A stretch of DNA of 64,000 nt, from NCBI GenBank assembly GCA_022605955.1, contig JAKCOZ010000003.1, forward strand, positions 13,773,331-13,837,330, written 5' to 3'. Shown here piece after piece: positions 1 to 11,521 of this stretch. The stretch's first letter is position 1; each line of letters begins with the position of its first letter. Under the pieces are notes generated by a model. The model did no database searches and was not told where the DNA came from. It worked only from the letters and a program-made list of their open reading frames with translations. This DNA is from Rallus limicola. Its lineage: Eukaryota > Chordata > Aves > Gruiformes > Rallidae. The position numbers and the translations under genes are program-made.

Positions 1-1029
1 TTATCATGTACTCTCAACCATTACCACCATTGTTATCCATACCATGTATAAAGGAAAAATTAATATTCATTTAAGCAAAGGAAAAAGAAAGGAATAGTGA
101 TGTCTGTCATATAAAGTTCTAATTTCATCTCCTAGTTCAAATGACAGATAAGGGAATGCTCTGGACCTACTGACAGATGCAGTCATTATGATTACATCTG
201 GAAATAGATCATGGATTTTTTATTAGCTAAAAAACAGTAAACATCAAGTAAAATTGAAACAAATGAAATCTCTTGGGTTTTGCAGATGCTGGAGAGATTG
301 TAGTCAATTAATGTAATAGAAAAGAGAGAAGGAAACTTCATAGTTGCAATGACTAAATAATGTTTGAATGACTGGATTCAATGGAAATCCAGACCAAGCT
401 GTTCTGTGATTCTACACAAGTAGCACAAGATTTTTGCATCAAAATGAGCAAGTTACTTGTACTACACTTCATACATACGGTCATTAAATGTATGTCATTT
501 CTAGTAATGTCTTTTGTTCTCGTGATATAAATTAGACAAGTATTGATTCATTCACCTTTGCTACTGAAGTCGTGACAACTTCTGCTTTCACAATTGAAAG
601 CATTTCATAATGTTGAGTTCTCTGATTAAACAACCCAAACTCTTCAAATAAAGCCCTAGATCAGGTAGAAAACATTAAAACTTCTTTGTGCTTTAGTTTT
701 CCATTTGGCTACAGAAATTGTCATGTGCAGTATAGGGATTGCATCATTCCATCACATCACAAATCCTACTGATTACATGACAGAAAATTATATGAAAAAT
801 TAATAATTATATCTTCAATTATGTTCAGAACAGGGTGAGGCAGAGCTTTATGGCACATGGTTTCTGTAACTATGTGATTAAATGACTATACTGTATCTTG
901 CTTAATGAAAGTTAGATAGGTACAGCAAACTTCTGCTGTTTTAAATTATGGACTGAGCCTTAACAGTCTCAGATGATATTCTTGAGTGCAGTACCTATGA
1001 CTGTATGTAAGGGGGTGTGCATTAGCTAA
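1..1029. other. AT-rich unique DNA, no gene seen
   Basis: No open frame of note, no repeat I recognise and no RNA gene. Ordinary AT-rich intergenic or intronic sequence leading up to a CR1 fragment. Confidence 0.6.
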
Positions 1030-1440
1030 CATAAAATCATAAAATCATAGAATGGTTTGGGTTGGAAAGAAAATTGAAGTCCATCTAGTTTCAACCTCCT
1101 GCTTAGGCAGGGACACCTTCCACTAACCAAGGTTACCCAAAGCCCCATCCAACCTGGCCTTGAACAATTCCATGGAGGCGGCAGCCACAACTTGCCTGAG
1201 CAAGCTCTCCCAGTGCTTTGCCAGCCTCATAGGGAAGAATGTTTTTTTCCTAATATCTAATATAAGCCTACCTTCTTTTAGTTTAAACCCATTACCCCTT
1301 GTCCTATTGTTATAGTCCCTGATAAAAAATCCCTCTCCATCTCATTAGAAACTGGAAGGCTGCAACAAGGTGTCCCTGGACCCAGTCTTCTCTTCATCAG
1401 GCTGAACACAACCAATTCACTCAGACATTCTTCCTTTCAT
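1030..1440 (-). mobile_element. CR1 LINE, 3' end fragment
   Basis: On the + strand this begins with two CATAGAAT-like octamers followed by the motif GGTTTGGGTTGGAAAG. This is the reverse complement of the CR1 3' terminus (ATTCTATG repeats), so the element lies on the minus strand and its 3' end is at about 1030. The phrases CATCCAACCTGGCCTTGAA and CCCCTTGTCCTATTG further in are typical of the CR1 3' UTR and ORF2 end. It is 5'-truncated at about 1440, as most CR1 copies are, and keeps only about 400 bp. It has clearly diverged and has no coding capacity. Confidence 0.9.
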
Positions 1441-3068
1441 TTCTCTTTCAGTTTTGGTTTTATCCTAAACTTTACAATAATCCCAGCTCTACTTCTCTTG
1501 ATGACAGAATTTTGATTTTGACTGTAGTGGGGTTTATACACCTAATCTGAAATTATCAGGCTATTTTAATGAGTTCTCAATCTGTGGTACCAAATTTAAA
1601 GTCTGTCTTCCCTGTTTTCTTTCAATGTATGTTTTTACTTTAAACAATAGACTTACTTATGCATGGCTGATTCTTGCTTACAATGAGGTTGTAAAATTAT
1701 TCAAAAAAAAGGTCACAAAGCAAAATATGTTTATCTTATGCTATGTAAATTAGGAGTATGCTTTGGGGGGAACCTCTTGCAAAAGATTTGAGTCATTTCT
1801 TTCCTCTGCAACTGAAATGGACCATGGACAAAGTAGACAATGGCACTCACATCAGTTTCAGATAACACCAGACCAGGGTTATCCAATCCACTGACTAAAT
1901 TGTATTAGCTAGATGTAAAAGCACCACTACCTTTCACAGGGACCCAAATTAGAGGCTAAGAACTGGAGTTACATCCTGTAGGCAAGGGTCACAATGAATA
2001 TATAATTGTATATGTGTAAGTTCTCTTAAAACAGCAATGCTCGGCCAGACTGTAGAGCAATTAAACACTGAGTATTCTGTGGCAAACTATTTCCAACAGT
2101 CTGGGATAACAGGAGGCAAAGAGTCCCTCAGGGTATGTAAGAAATACAAGGCATAGATAAGTATGTCTAAACCGCCACACAGACTTCTCAAATTAAATGT
2201 CTTCATAACAATAACAACGACAACATTTCTATTCTGTGATCAAGAAATATGAAAATCACAATAGTTTATATTGGATATTTAGAGACCAGGATCAAAGCCA
2301 ATTGCAGTGCAAGTTAAGGAGGGGGCTTCAAAAGCACAGAACAATCTGCAGAAATACTGAAATAAAATGTAAGACAAATGAGTTTATCAAGACATCTAGT
2401 GGGACAATAGCAGAATTTGAACCTGAAATAGTCACTGATAAAAGATACTGTCTGAGGACAAATGGGGCAGATGAGACAGAAATGAAAGCACAAAACCCAA
2501 GAATTTCTGTCAGGGAAGAGAAATGACTGGCAGAGTTATACCTTCTGTAGAAACAATTTCAGAAAGAAGGCCCTCGAGAAAGAAAACAAATCTTGACACT
2601 TGCAGGATTTTTTCACATGCAACTTATGCAAGTGTATTCTTGCTGCCTCAGTAGATCTGCTTCTTGCTGATTTGCACAAAGTCCAGAATCAGTAGCAGCA
2701 TCTTAATTGATATGCAAAATTGGAATTTAAATAAATATTAAGCCTTTGGTAATAATTTTTATTTGACATCTAATATACATTCTACTCTTAGTTACATGAT
2801 GCCAAGATAAAATATCACGTACAAATCCTTTCTTTATTAAATTGCATATAATGATGGATGATTAAAGTTGATCCTTCCTTGTGAAAGAGTATGGCCATGG
2901 TTTATTCATGGGTATATGTGCTTCACATGTTTTCAGTAAAAATTAAAAATCAAGTTGTGAAAGCATTTTTATGCAGTCCATATGACTGAGTTACAGTAAA
3001 CATTGGTTGTATGAGGTATTTAAATTATGTTTTGTCATTACTAGGCAAAAATATTAATTATGTTTATC
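1441..3068. other. Unique AT-rich DNA, no gene seen
   Basis: A 96-codon open frame at 2236-2526 (+) has a low-complexity, polar translation with no recognisable domain and no splice or promoter context; I treat it as chance. The rest is AT-rich with no recognised repeat. Confidence 0.55.
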
Positions 3069-3876
3069 ATGCTGATGACACCAAGCTGGGTAGTGAGGTT
3101 AATGTGCCAGAGGGATGGGATGCAATCCAGAGGGGACTAGACAGGCTGGAGAAGTGGGCCCAGGTGAATCTCATGAGGTTCAGCAAAGTGCAGGGTCCAC
3201 ATCTGGGTCAGGACAATCCTTGTTATCCATACAGTTTAGGAGATGATGTGCTGGAAAGCAGCGCTGAGGGTACTCATGGATGAAAAGCTAGACATGAGCC
3301 AGCAATGTACATCTACAGCTCAGAAGGCCAACTGCATCCTGGACTGTATCAAAAGAAGTGTGGCCTGCAGATGGAGAGAGGTGATTCTGCCCCTCTATTT
3401 TGCTCTGGTGAGACCTCACCTGGAGTACTGTGTCCAGCTTTGAAGGCCTCAACAAAAGAAGGACATGAACCTGGAGCAGGCTGGAGCACCTCTCCTGTGA
3501 AGGTAGACTGAGAGAGCTGGACTTGTTCAGCTTAAAGAAGAGAACGCTCCAGGGGGACAAATACCTAAAAGGTGCCTAAAAGAAAGCTGGGGAAGAACTG
3601 TTCACAAGGGCATGTAGCATAGATGAGAGGTAATGGTTTTTAATCTTGAAAAGGATAGATTTATGTTGGATATTCGGAAAACATACTTCAATGTGAGGGT
3701 GCTAGATGGCTGGAACAGGTTGCCCAGAGGTAGTTGAGGCCCCCATTCCTGGGGATATTCAAGGTCAGGCTTGATGGGGCTCTGAGCAACCTGATCTAAT
3801 AAAGATGTCCCTGCTTACTGGACTACATGACCTCTAAACTCCAACCTAACACATTCTAGGATTCTGTTATTATATT
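3069..3876 (+). mobile_element. CR1 LINE, ORF2 C-terminus plus 3' end
   Basis: The 5' break falls at the catalytic motif of the reverse transcriptase: the translation starts with a degraded (F/Y)ADDTKLG, read here as HADDTKLG. It then follows the usual CR1 order: DRLEKWA, an [10 protein letters not shown] stretch around 3405-3440, and the post-RT region. The frame is broken several times; the pieces at 3011-3283, 3243-3443 and 3305-3511 are in different frames. The 3' end has ATTCTAGG-ATTCTGTT octamers near 3862-3876. It is an old, inactive copy of about 800 bp. Confidence 0.92.
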
Positions 3877-5557
3877 CTCTACTCAATTTCTGGTGTCCTG
3901 AAGCAAAAACGTTTTTTTCTCAAAATCACTGCTTCACTCAGGAAAACTAAACCCCTGAGATGTAAACATCTACAATAAAAAAAAATGTGACCCATATCAC
4001 ATGTTTGCCCTGGAAAACTTTCCTTCCATGTTTTTAAATGAAAGACAGCAGAGAACAGTTGTCAAAGTGTGGAACAGCACTGGAACTGTATTGTAGCAGC
4101 AAAATATAAGAGAATTTATTTCAAAATACAGTATGTTTACTTGTCCATCCTACTCTGCCTTTCTTGGGGGGACTGGAAGGGTAGGAAATAATTCTGAAAT
4201 AGAAAATGCATTTTAGTCCCCTAACTGCTGAAGTTTACTTCAGGTAAATAATAAATCTGATTGCTTAGCCTTACTTTTGGATCTGGAAGATGTCAAGGAA
4301 TCTTACTGATGTTGAACTCTGTCCTTGAGATGCAGTGTCTATAAAAATCAGCAGATTAAGTCAGATTTGTCGTTAGTTTCCCAAAGGAGCTTTGTTCTTT
4401 CCACATTGATTGATGACACTTTGCAGACTCATAATTAATGAGGTCTTAAGCATATGTGATGTGCATGATAGAGTCACTGATCTGAAATCAATAATTTGGG
4501 CAAATCGAAAATGAGGTAGGTTAAAGTAATATATTCAGTTGTTCATTTATATTGAATCTAGTTTCTTTAAACATGGAATACCCATCAGCTAATCTTTTAA
4601 TGCAAAAATGCCACTGTGATCAAAGGCATTTGTCCTTTCTTTTTATCTGACAGAAGATAATGCTGAGTGAGATAATTACAAATTCAATAAAAATTTAAGG
4701 GCAATTACACCCCTCACAAGAAGCACAAGCTCCTATGAATCCTCAATAACTGCAAAGCCCTTGTTAAAGACCAATCTCCTATACCATCATTAGTCTTAAA
4801 ATGGCAAGTGTTAAACAAAAGTTCCAGAGATAAATCTCTGCACAACAGTCTTCCATATCCCCCAGAACTTCATGATGGTAGCACATGCATTTGCTAGTCA
4901 TTATTTTGCACTCATTTTATGCCTGAGTAGTATGTTAGAGGCCAGTAGCAATGTTTTTCTTTAAGAAAAATAATTCTTTATGACACAATGCCAAATATTA
5001 AAGCAAATAAAAATTGGAAGCTATTTCCAAGGGCCATAATCTAGATACAGGTCACGGTTCCAACACTGTATATTAAATACTGAAAACAGTTTTGACTAAA
5101 ACTTAGAAAAGAAAGAAAGGGCATGTTACCAAAGCATTTCTTAGCGTTGTAGTGGAAGCTTTTAAAGGGATACGTTACCTGAGGTCATTCCACAGAAGAG
5201 ATTCAAAAGAATGGTATGAGTCACCTATGAAAGAAGACGCAAGGAATGTTGATCAATTTATCTTTCTGGAATAAGTAGATTGAAGTATTTTAAATGTAAT
5301 GAGGCCAAAATATTTCTAGTACAGTTGTACGCATGTGTCTGTGTGATCACATGTGCATGCATGTGAGCCTGCATGCACATGTACATCTGTGAATTAAAGT
5401 CTGTGTGTCCTAGCAAAAGGGAAAACCTTTTTTTCAACCAAAATATTAATTCAAAATCAATAACAAGCAAAAGAAAAAGTAATGAGGAGCCACAGCTGGG
5501 ATCAACTTGTGTAAATAACAATCAGCTCCACCTGAAGTCAAAACAGAATTAAGTCAA
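3877..5557. other. Unique DNA between CR1 and an LTR
   Basis: No coding signal. The only structured element I see is the inverted repeat at 5349-5382, listed separately. The 87-codon minus-strand frame at 5258-5521 runs through that hairpin and its alternating His/Met/Ala translation reflects the repeat, not a protein. Confidence 0.55.
5349..5382. repeat. Perfect 13-bp inverted repeat (hairpin)
   Basis: ACATGTGCATGCA at 5349-5361 is followed, after an 8-nt loop, by its exact reverse complement TGCATGCACATGT at 5370-5382. The surrounding 40 bases alternate purine and pyrimidine (GTGTG...CATGTG), a composition compatible with Z-DNA or cruciform formation. It lies about 180 bp upstream of the LTR at 5558 and is not part of it. 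Confidence 0.85.
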
Positions 5558-5703
5558 TGTTGCAGTTTTGTGCAGCTGGGTGCTGGGAGAGACCAGTGGC
5601 TGCAGAAAATGGCTGCTGGAAGGAGCTGCTGGAATGCTCTGTAGGCCCCAGACTGTAAACATCAGCCAACTCAAGTCCAAAGTTGCAGCTTACCAGGGAC
5701 AAG

Positions 5704-5746
5704 CCAATCGGAGATGGTCACAGCACCTCTGTGAGTCACATATAGG
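5704..5746 (+). promoter_or_regulatory. LTR-A promoter-like CCAAT and TATA motifs
   Basis: CCAATCGG at 5704-5711 is followed about 26 bp later by CACATATAGG at 5737-5746. The same pair, at the same spacing, recurs in other LTR-A copies: the 18670 copy has CCAATCGG and ATATATAGG, and the 44606 copy in reverse complement has CCAATCGG and ACATTTAGG. Conservation between diverged copies supports a real U3 promoter. A second TATA-like CTATAAAAGG lies near 6516. Confidence 0.5.
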
Positions 5747-6716
5747 AGAAAAAATAAAAAAGGAATCTGATGCATTTTGCCACTGGAGAAAGGAGTGAGG
5801 AGATGTAACAAGCTGTGCAGACACCAAGGCCGAAGAGGGTGGGGGAGGAGTTGCCCCAGGTGCTGGAGAGAAAGATGCCCCTGTATCCTGTGGAGAAACC
5901 CATGGTAGAGCAGGTGTGCCCCCCACAGCCCATGGAAAAGGCTGAGACCCCACCTGTAGCCCACAGAGAGGCTCCACACTGGATGGAGCAGGTGGAGACA
6001 TAGAGAAGATGCTGTGACCCATGTTGGAGCAAGCCCCTGCCAGCACTTGCAGCCTCTGAAGAGAAGCAGAGACGCAGAGATGAGCGAGAGATTGTGCGGG
6101 AACAGGTTTGCTGGGGGGAGGCTTCTGACCCCATGGAGGACTGGAGAGACATTGTGATTTATTACTGCCCACCATGCCACAGTGAGGAAGCTGATGAGGA
6201 GTTAAAGCCCTGTGGGAAAGGACTCAGGTTGGAGAAGTTCATGGAGGACTGTCTCCCATGGGTGGAGGAACCCTATGGTGCAGCAGGGGGAGGGTGTGGA
6301 ATGCATGCCCTGCCCTGCCCAGGTCAAGAAGGAATCAAACTTGCAAGGAACTGACTGAAGCCCACATTTTCCCAGTCCCTGCCCTGTCCTGTGCCATGAT
6401 GCGGGGGGAGAAGGGAGTGAAATCATGACTAGAGTGAAGTCTGCTAAGAAGGGAGCTGGAGGCAGGCCAGAGGCAGGGGGAGGGGAGGGGTGGGGATGTA
6501 GAGGTGTTTTAAGATCTATAAAAGGAAAACAGCTCATGAAGAAGTGACCAAGAACCCCATTTTCCCCAGTCCCTGCCCCTCCATGCCACAGTGAGGGGGG
6601 AAGAAGGGAGCAAAAACCCTGTCTAAAGTCTGCTAAGGAGGGAGTGGTGAAAGGAAAGGGTTTTAAGATATGTTTGCACTCCCTACTCTGGTTTCACTGG
6701 TTTTGTAGTGCAGTGT

Positions 6717-6722
6717 AATAAA
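6717..6722 (+). terminator. LTR-A polyadenylation signal
   Basis: AATAAA followed about 30-50 bases later by GT-rich sequence (CACTCTGTGCAGAGTCTG). The same AATAAATTA context occurs at 12531 in the second + copy, and as its reverse complement in the minus-strand copies, so it is a conserved part of the LTR. Confidence 0.55.
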
Positions 6723-6917
6723 TTAGAGAGTTTTCTTTCGTTCACTCTGTGCAGAGTCTGTTTTGCCCATGTCGTTGATGACAGAATGATCTCTCCCTGT
6801 CCATACACTGATTCCTAAGCCTCTCAATATATATTTTCTCCCCTGTCCAACTACAAAGTGGAGTGATAGACTGACTTTGATGGGGGTCTGGCCTCCAGAC
6901 AGGGCTAAACCACCACA

Positions 6918-7954
6918 GGCAATTTCTTTTAATGCTCAAAAAAAATAATTAAAGTACTCAGGATGTTAGGTCTATTTATCCTAGGTTTTCTGCATAGAAA
7001 GAACTGAATATTAAATACCCACATTTCTACTTTTCAACAACCACTCAGTGACAAATCAAAAGTGATATACCCATGAATATACAGCAGTGATATACAGCAC
7101 TGAATCTGGGTTAAAAGCACCCAGGAAGGGAAAGGACCACTACCTATGAAAGATCATAGAATCACAGAATGTTTTGGGTTGGAAGGGACCTTTACACATC
7201 ATCTAGTCCAATCCTCCTGGAATGAGCAGGACATCTTCAAATAGATCAAGATATCACCGGTGACACTATGTTTACACTGTGTTTTACCCTACCTCTTTCA
7301 TAATCCAAGGCAATGAAAAGTATTGTAACACAGACCTACAGTAAACACAGAAAACCACTTTCAGACACAATTACTTATGTTTTTAAGAGTCTGAGTTAAA
7401 AGTGTTTCTAAATCATTGAGAGGTGTAGCTACCACTGACATCCATCCATACCAGACTGGCATACGATAAATTTACTATGACCCTACTTTTTCTACTTTGC
7501 TGTTTTAATTAGCATTAACTTTGCTGACAGAAATACACACAGCGAGCAAAACCTTCACGCCGATTATCTGCAAATATTAGCATCAGTCAGATTTTACAGA
7601 GGCTATTTCCACCAAGAATTCCTATACTATGCAAAATTTAAAAAAAAAAAATCTTATCCAATATGTCTTATGTATTCTACCAAGCAATGAATTTTAAATT
7701 TTGAATATTCATTAAAATTGCAATGTAATATGTTTTATGAGAGATTACTGAAACAAAGATGAATATTTTATAAATTTTGAGACTCTGTCTCTTCAGAGAT
7801 ATTCCATAAACTGAAAGATTGATGAAGTAATTGAATAAATTATCTGCTTGGCTTTAATAGTTGCAGCAATGGCTACAAAATGCAGAATATACAGATCAAG
7901 TGATACACAGCACAATTGTTCAACACCTGGAGCCAATGTTCAGGTAATTTGTGA
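6918..7954. other. Unique DNA with one CR1 sliver
   Basis: AT-rich with no coding signal. It contains the ~100-bp CR1 tip at 7152-7255 and an A-run near 7640; nothing else is recognised. Confidence 0.5.
7152..7255 (-). mobile_element. CR1 3' tip, about 100 bp
   Basis: ATCATAGAATCACAGAATG followed by TTGGGTTGGAAGGGACCTT is the reverse complement of a CR1 3' terminus. The similarity fades by about 7255, so only the last ~100 bp of the element is present: a severely 5'-truncated insertion. Confidence 0.85.
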
Positions 7955-8249
7955 ACCATGTCACCTCCCAGCCTACTCCTCCCATTGCATGCTGTGTATG
8001 ACATCCCATGGTGTGAAATAATCTTTTGGACAGTTTGGGTGAGTTGTCCTGGCTGTGTACCCTCCCAGCTTCTTGGGCACCCTCAGCCTTCTGATTAGCA
8101 GGGCAGAGTGAGAACTTGAAAAGTTCCATACTGCTTGGCAACAACAAAAATATCAGTGTCAACATTATTCTCATTCTAAATCCAAAACATAGCTGTATAT
8201 CAGCTGGTAGGAGGAAAATTAACTCTATCCCTGCCAGGATACCTAGCAA
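7955..8249 (-). mobile_element. LTR-B relic, antisense
   Basis: The + strand shows landmarks of the LTR-B U3 in reverse complement: GTCCTGGCTGTGTACCCTCC, then CAGTGTCAACATTATTCTCA, then AAAATTAACTCTATCCCTGC near 8215. The last block mirrors the start of the full copy at 35339 (CAGCTAGGATAGAGTTAATTTTC). About 300 bp of the 5' part of the LTR remain and the 3' part is missing. The terminal TG..CA is not preserved. The 121-codon minus-strand frame over it is not a gene. Confidence 0.75.
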
Positions 8250-11200
8250 TTTGTCTATAAGGGTAGAGATGATTAACAGTAGCAAAAAAATATATGACCA
8301 TATTTTGGAAAGAGTAATAGAATTGTCATCATGGGATTTAATCTAAATCAAAGGAGAACTTCCCAAAGACTATTAAATAAATGAAATGGCAAGTTTTCTG
8401 CCATAAAAAAAGGCCCAACCTATCCACTTTTTGGAAGTGTTCAGTTAACTGAAGTCTACCTTTATATGTGTTGAAGCAGCAAAAATATTTTTACTGTGTT
8501 TCACATTGAAAGGAATGTAAACTAAGTAGCAGACCAACCTGCTAGACAAACAAGGTTTTTTTTTCTTCTTTCATGTCACTTACCTGTGAACTGTTATTTA
8601 AATATTGTATATAATTCAGGTCATATCCCTTTAATGTTTATTTGGATTTCTTTTTAATAAAGAAAATTTCAAACTGTAATGAGTCCAGATGTCTCATGAG
8701 GATGATAAAAAAAAGAAACAAGCTGTCCTACAATATGTTACTAGATAGGTCAGCAGTTCTTCTAGACTATCTAGTGAATCTTGGTCTACCAGAAACAGCC
8801 ATGGCAATTTTATTGATTATATTTGATGAATGTGAAGAGATAAACTCTAGGAAGGTGGGAGAACTTTTTTAACAAACTTGCCTAAAGAACAAAAGCCTGT
8901 ACCACCCTAACTACAAATAGATCAGATACGCAGAAGCAAACATTCCAAATTGGTAAAATGCAGAACATCCTTGGCTTAGAAACATCTAGAAAGAGAAAAA
9001 AAATAGAGTTTGAAAAGTTGAAGGTTTATAAATTGTCTTGACTGGTAGGCTATGGATGTTTTACAATAGTCTATTTCAGTAGATATTTTTTTCCCTATAA
9101 TTTTTGGCATGCTTTTAATACAGTTCAGAACCTGGATTTCATCCCTTGGTAGGACCTGAAATTAGTACAGTATACAAGTAAACTGTTCTCCTCATGCAGT
9201 GAGATCACTATCCCAGATGAGGCACTGAGACATAGTCATTGAACCATACTTAAAAACAAGCTTAGAGAATATACATTATTGTGTGTTGAAGAATATATGA
9301 GGAGGATATCCATGAAAGTAGGACTGTTCATGTGATGCCATCAACAATACGTTTTGTTCAAATAAACTTAACAATGTCCTTTTATTCTGATGTACTTTTA
9401 CAGAGAGAAAAGGCAACTGGAACCTAACTGAAATGATTGGTGGCTTAATTACACAGAGATGAATTACAGTCTGGTTTTCTTTGACTAAAGTGAACAGATG
9501 GCACATACATTACAGAGAAGTTTTTAGTAAAACGAGGTGTCTAGTTAGTTCACTGCTAATAGTACCTACTTTACAGAAATTATAAAATGTCTAAGTTAAG
9601 GATTCCTAGGAACACAGTATTTCTAATACAAAAACATATTTTATTCCCAGGCTGCTTCTATTTGAACCAGACTGTATCAAGATGGAAGAATAAGTCACCC
9701 AGATTGCCCATGGCAACTTTTTATGCAAGTATGTCTTTCAGACATGTTAGGATACAACAAAAATTATAATATGCACTGCCAACTGCTTAAAGCACTAAAC
9801 TTTTCACAGGCATGTGGCAATATTATTTTAGATTCTGTAAATTGACTTTTAAAACTAGCCACTGTTACTGATGATGGATGAAGTTAGGCAAGCAGAAGAG
9901 ACAAGTATTTTTAATCTTGAGCAGAAACATTGCTAAGAAACTGTGTAAGATCAATACCTATACTCTAAAAGCTATGATCCTTCACCGTCTTGTGCAATTC
10001 ACTTTAACTGTCCAAATGTCAGGTATCAAAATTTGGTGTTCTCCACTAAAATATGACCCACAGCAAGTTTCTTGAGCATGAGATCACTAATTACCAATTT
10101 AGTACTCTAGGAGAAGAAAAACACTGTACTGAAATGCCGTAAGGTAAACACTGGGGATTTTGAGACAGGAATGTATTTTCTTATTTTAGCCCATGAAATG
10201 AGCTACAATACTTTTTCTGTACTCACAACTATGATTTTCTGGAGGTCTGTCAAACCAGTATCATGGCTTTTGCATAACAGGAAAGGATTATCTCTCTCCA
10301 CTCTGCACTAATTAGATCTCAGTGAACACTCCATTTTTTTGGCACATTAGTGTAAAAAAGAGATTAATAAACCAGAGTAAGATCTGCAGAAGGCCATCAA
10401 GGTGGTCACATCTGGAGCATTAGCCCAGTGAGAAGAGGCCAGATGAACAGGAACCATTCAGCCTAATTAAGAAACAGAAATAAGTTTTGTATGTACTTAT
10501 TCATATCACAACAGTTACACAAAACATTCAAGACTGGATCTAGCAATTGAAATGGAAGAGAGGAAAATTCTTTTTGGGTGTGCCTGAAAGATCACCAGAA
10601 AGCAAAAAATTATTGAAGTAATCTAAACTTTTCCAATTTTCCAAACAATTTAATGTTTTCTTTCTATACAATTAGAAGAATTCAGACATACTCTTTAGTT
10701 TGTTTGTTTTATTCACACATTGAGATCCTATTTCCCCCCATTTTGGAAGGATCTAGCTTCTAATCTAGCAAAATTTACTGCATTTTTTTCAAGCTACTCT
10801 CTGTTAAGACTACCTTTTAGGCATATTTTAATACAATTACATTTGTTTAAAGTTTACTGCAGTAGCATCAATCCCAGCTGTGGCCACTTAGTGTTTAAAA
10901 TACTAGATATTTACTCTTTCTGTCTCAGGTATTCCCAGAGTAACCATTTTATATAGACGCAGTTAAAATGGTATAATTTTGTTAATGAGATATGACAAGA
11001 TTTTTTTATCCTTAACTATTGTTTTAATTTCAGTAGAAGAGGAAGCATACTGATTAACAGAAGCAGTCTGCTACTCAATTTAGTTTAGTTCAGAACTAAA
11101 GTGTGTTTTATTTACTTATTTTAAACTTGTTTGCTTATCAGACATTTTCTCCTAAGTTTCTTCAAAGTTTACATCAAGAATCCATTATTTTTATGGATCA

Positions 11201-11521
11201 TCTGATGAAAATTCAATTCTTAAAATAAAAAAATTAATAAGAAAAGCATTGTGAAGATCAGCTTTGGTGAGAAAGGGCAACTGAGCTACCACCTAAAACT
11301 GGAATAAAAAAAGAAAACCAACATTTTCTGCAAAACTTCAGTAGAAGGACTATGGATTTTATACTAAGCATACCCTTGAAGTCTGTCTTTTGCATCCATT
11401 TCATCTGAAAGGCACAATGCCAGTTCATGCACTCAAGGCAGCTGTAAAATGCATACCAAAGTACATAAGAACCACCAGAAAATTATTTTCAGACAAGCAC
11501 TCCAAATCAAAATTGGAAACT
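8250..11521. other. Unique AT-rich DNA, no gene seen
   Basis: Only short chance frames (60-78 codons), none with a recognisable domain or splice context. One degraded CR1 piece lies at about 10386-10475. Confidence 0.55.
10386..10475 (+). mobile_element. Highly degraded CR1 fragment
   Basis: The stretch GCAGAAGGCCATCAAGGTGG ... CTGGAGCA ... ATTCAGCCTAATTAAGAA follows the order of the CR1 ORF2 tail (QKRAMKMV-GLEHL ... LFSLEKRR) but with many substitutions and no 3' octamer. I give it low confidence because only about 90 bp match. Confidence 0.4.

Larger units (their letters stand above)
5558..6917 (+). mobile_element. Solo LTR of ERVL type (LTR-A), 1.36 kb
   Basis: It begins TGTTGCAGTTTTG and ends GCTAAACCACCACA, so it has the TG...CA termini of a retroviral LTR. 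Flanks GTCAA (5553-5557) and GGCAA (6918-6922) form an imperfect 5-bp target-site duplication, the length known for ERVL. It carries a CCAATCGG and CACATATAGG promoter-like pair near the 5' end and AATAAA at 6717-6722, about 200 bp before the 3' end. No internal gag-pol follows, so it is a solo LTR, presumably left by LTR-LTR recombination. It is the longest LTR-A copy here. The open frames seen in it, especially three overlapping minus-strand frames at 5671-6180, follow from base composition and are not genes. Confidence 0.88.

Noticed and set aside
5671..6180. Overlapping minus-strand frames of 138-169 codons
   Set aside because: They lie inside an LTR, are open in all three frames at once and have no recognisable domain; base composition explains them.
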